Below are positions 5,630-6,104 of a stretch of 6,104 nucleotides of DNA, one piece after another. Each line of letters opens with the position of its first letter. The first letter of the stretch is position 1. The DNA is from Bryobacterales bacterium (GTDB lineage Bacteria; Acidobacteriota; Terriglobia; Bryobacterales; Bryobacteraceae). The stretch is from NCBI GenBank assembly GCA_016880505.1, contig JAEHDI010000598.1:1-6104 (forward strand), given 5' to 3'. The notes beneath the pieces are model-generated. The model searched no databases. It worked only from the letters and a program-made list of their open reading frames with translations, and was not told the DNA's origin. The translations under genes and the position numbers were made by a program.

Positions 5630-5635
5630 ATTGTA
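5630..5635 (-). promoter_or_regulatory. Candidate -10 element of the hfq-hflX promoter
   Basis: TACAAT at 5635-5630 matches TATAAT at 5 of 6 positions. It would give a leader of about 50 nt before hfq. No convincing -35 is seen: the region about 17 bp upstream falls in the 7-bp repeat. A promoter here would sit directly after the predicted terminator of the upstream gene. Confidence 0.35.
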
Positions 5636-5640
5636 GCACT

Positions 5641-5673
5641 AAAACAGCTGGCAGCTATTAGCTTTCAGCTGTC
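5641..5673 (-). terminator. Possible intrinsic terminator of the upstream gene, built from the heptamer repeat
   Basis: On the minus strand GACAGCTG (5673-5666) can pair with CAGCTGTT (5650-5643), seven Watson-Crick pairs plus one G-U. An inner AGCT/AGCT pair around an AAT loop lies between. TTTT (5644-5641) closes the 3' side. It begins 20 nt after the stop of the Solibacter-domain gene and ends just before the hfq -10 candidate. The stem is only moderately G+C-rich and the T-run short, so termination may be partial. Confidence 0.4.
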
Positions 5674-5700
5674 AGCTATCAGCCTTCAGCTATCAGCGGC
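5645..5700. repeat. Degenerate 7-bp tandem repeat (plus-strand consensus CAGCTNT)
   Basis: Eight consecutive 7-base units can be laid end to end: CAGCTGG, CAGCTAT, TAGCTTT, CAGCTGT, CAGCTAT, CAGCCTT, CAGCTAT, CAGCGGC. The last two units overlap the stop codon of the upstream gene, whose TGA (5695-5693) is made by the repeat. Because 7 is not a multiple of 3, the minus-strand unit (CTGATAG) places TGA or TAG in shifting frames. Repeats of this CTGATAG/CTGAAAG style occur between genes in many high-G+C bacteria. The units are degenerate, so the array looks old. Confidence 0.8.
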
Positions 5701-6104
5701 GGACGGGCAGGTACGAGTCGTTGGCCAGTACGCCGTTCTGGGTAATGGTCAACTTCAGGTTACCAGTTTGGGCCGATGCGGGTACCTGGAAGTCGATCTG
5801 ATAAAGGCCGACCCAACCAGGCGCCAGGCCCGCGTACGAGACCGTGACGGGAGCGCCGTCAAGAGTGACATCCGGCTGTTTGACCACACGGTGAAGCTGG
5901 GGCGGGGCGGGCAGTCCAGTTGCCACCGCGGGGTTCGTGGAACCCATGCCGACCAGGTATACGTGAACGTACTCTGAGGAGCGGGCCGGACTCGCCGCAT
6001 TCACAAGGCTGTAATTCTGGTGATGGGCGACGGCTGCGCTGTCGGTGTAGACGACGATGCCGGGAGTTGCTGGCTCCGTGAAGACCGTCACGGGGACCGA
6101 CCAC
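5693..6104 (-). CDS. C-terminal part of a large protein with a Solibacter-type C-terminal domain (TIGR03437-like)
   Basis: Only the last 136 residues are in the window; the reading frame is open to the right edge. The segment has the pattern I recognise from TIGR03437 ('Solibacter uncharacterized C-terminal domain'). It has an N-terminal part with VVYTDSAAVAHHQNYSLVN (about 17-35), SPARSSEYVHVYLVGMG (38-54), then VTLDGAPVTVSYAGLAPGW (79-97), VGLYQIDFQVP (98-108) and LTITQNGVLANDSYLPV (118-134). The domain is a small beta-sandwich at the end of many exported Acidobacteriota proteins, often after beta-propeller or Ig-like repeats; its function is unknown. The N-terminal domains that would define this gene lie outside the window. 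The GTG at 6091 is an internal codon, not a start. The stop codon sits in the heptamer repeat. This domain is the main ground for calling the organism an acidobacterium. Confidence 0.85.
   Translation of the reverse strand, partial: WSVPVTVFTEPATPGIVVYTDSAAVAHHQNYSLVNAASPARSSEYVHVYLVGMGSTNPAVATGLPAPPQLHRVVKQPDVTLDGAPVTVSYAGLAPGWVGLYQIDFQVPASAQTGNLKLTITQNGVLANDSYLPVRR

Overview
The window is a compact, high-G+C bacterial stretch in which every gene I can support is on the minus strand, so it is read from the right edge to the left edge. The best taxonomic clue is the truncated protein at the right edge. Its C-terminus matches the 'Solibacter uncharacterized C-terminal domain' (TIGR03437 type), which is expanded almost exclusively in Acidobacteriota of the Solibacter/Bryobacter group. 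The high G+C, tight gene packing and non-ATG starts fit that assignment. I therefore infer an acidobacterium, probably of the Bryobacterales/Solibacterales; this is recognition from sequence, not a database search.

Layout in transcription order: (1) the 3' end of a secreted or surface-type protein with the Solibacter C-terminal domain (5693-6104, cut by the edge). (2) A 122-nt gap with a degenerate 7-bp tandem repeat, a hairpin plus T-run that looks like an intrinsic terminator, and a -10-like element serving the next gene. (3) hfq (RNA chaperone) and hflX (ribosome-associated GTPase), 12 nt apart and in the same reading frame. (4) A 194-nt gap with a long inverted repeat whose arms contain DnaA-box-like TTTTCCACA, an inner hairpin and a possible pgsA promoter. 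(5) A tight run of five genes: pgsA (phosphatidylglycerophosphate synthase), a GT2 glycosyltransferase, a Zn-ribbon SAM methyltransferase, a second SAM methyltransferase and the first third of an M28-type glutaminyl-peptide cyclotransferase. Junctions in this run are 27 nt, a 4-nt overlap (CTGA), a 4-nt overlap (ATGA) and a 25-nt overlap, which indicates co-transcription and translational coupling.

Functionally the window joins an RNA/ribosome regulation pair (hfq-hflX, a pairing also known from Proteobacteria) to a cell-envelope cluster. PgsA makes the precursor of phosphatidylglycerol. The glycosyltransferase and two methyltransferases look like glycan-building and glycan-modifying enzymes. 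The cyclotransferase is probably exported. The substrates of the three glycan-type enzymes cannot be read from sequence.

There is no CRISPR array, tRNA, rRNA, insertion sequence or phage gene in the window, and I see no wholly new multi-gene system. The points most worth a second look are the apparent CTG start of the Zn-ribbon methyltransferase, the inverted DnaA-box-like repeat between hflX and pgsA, and the heptamer repeat that appears to have formed a terminator in front of hfq. No stretch longer than 300 bases lacks a gene.
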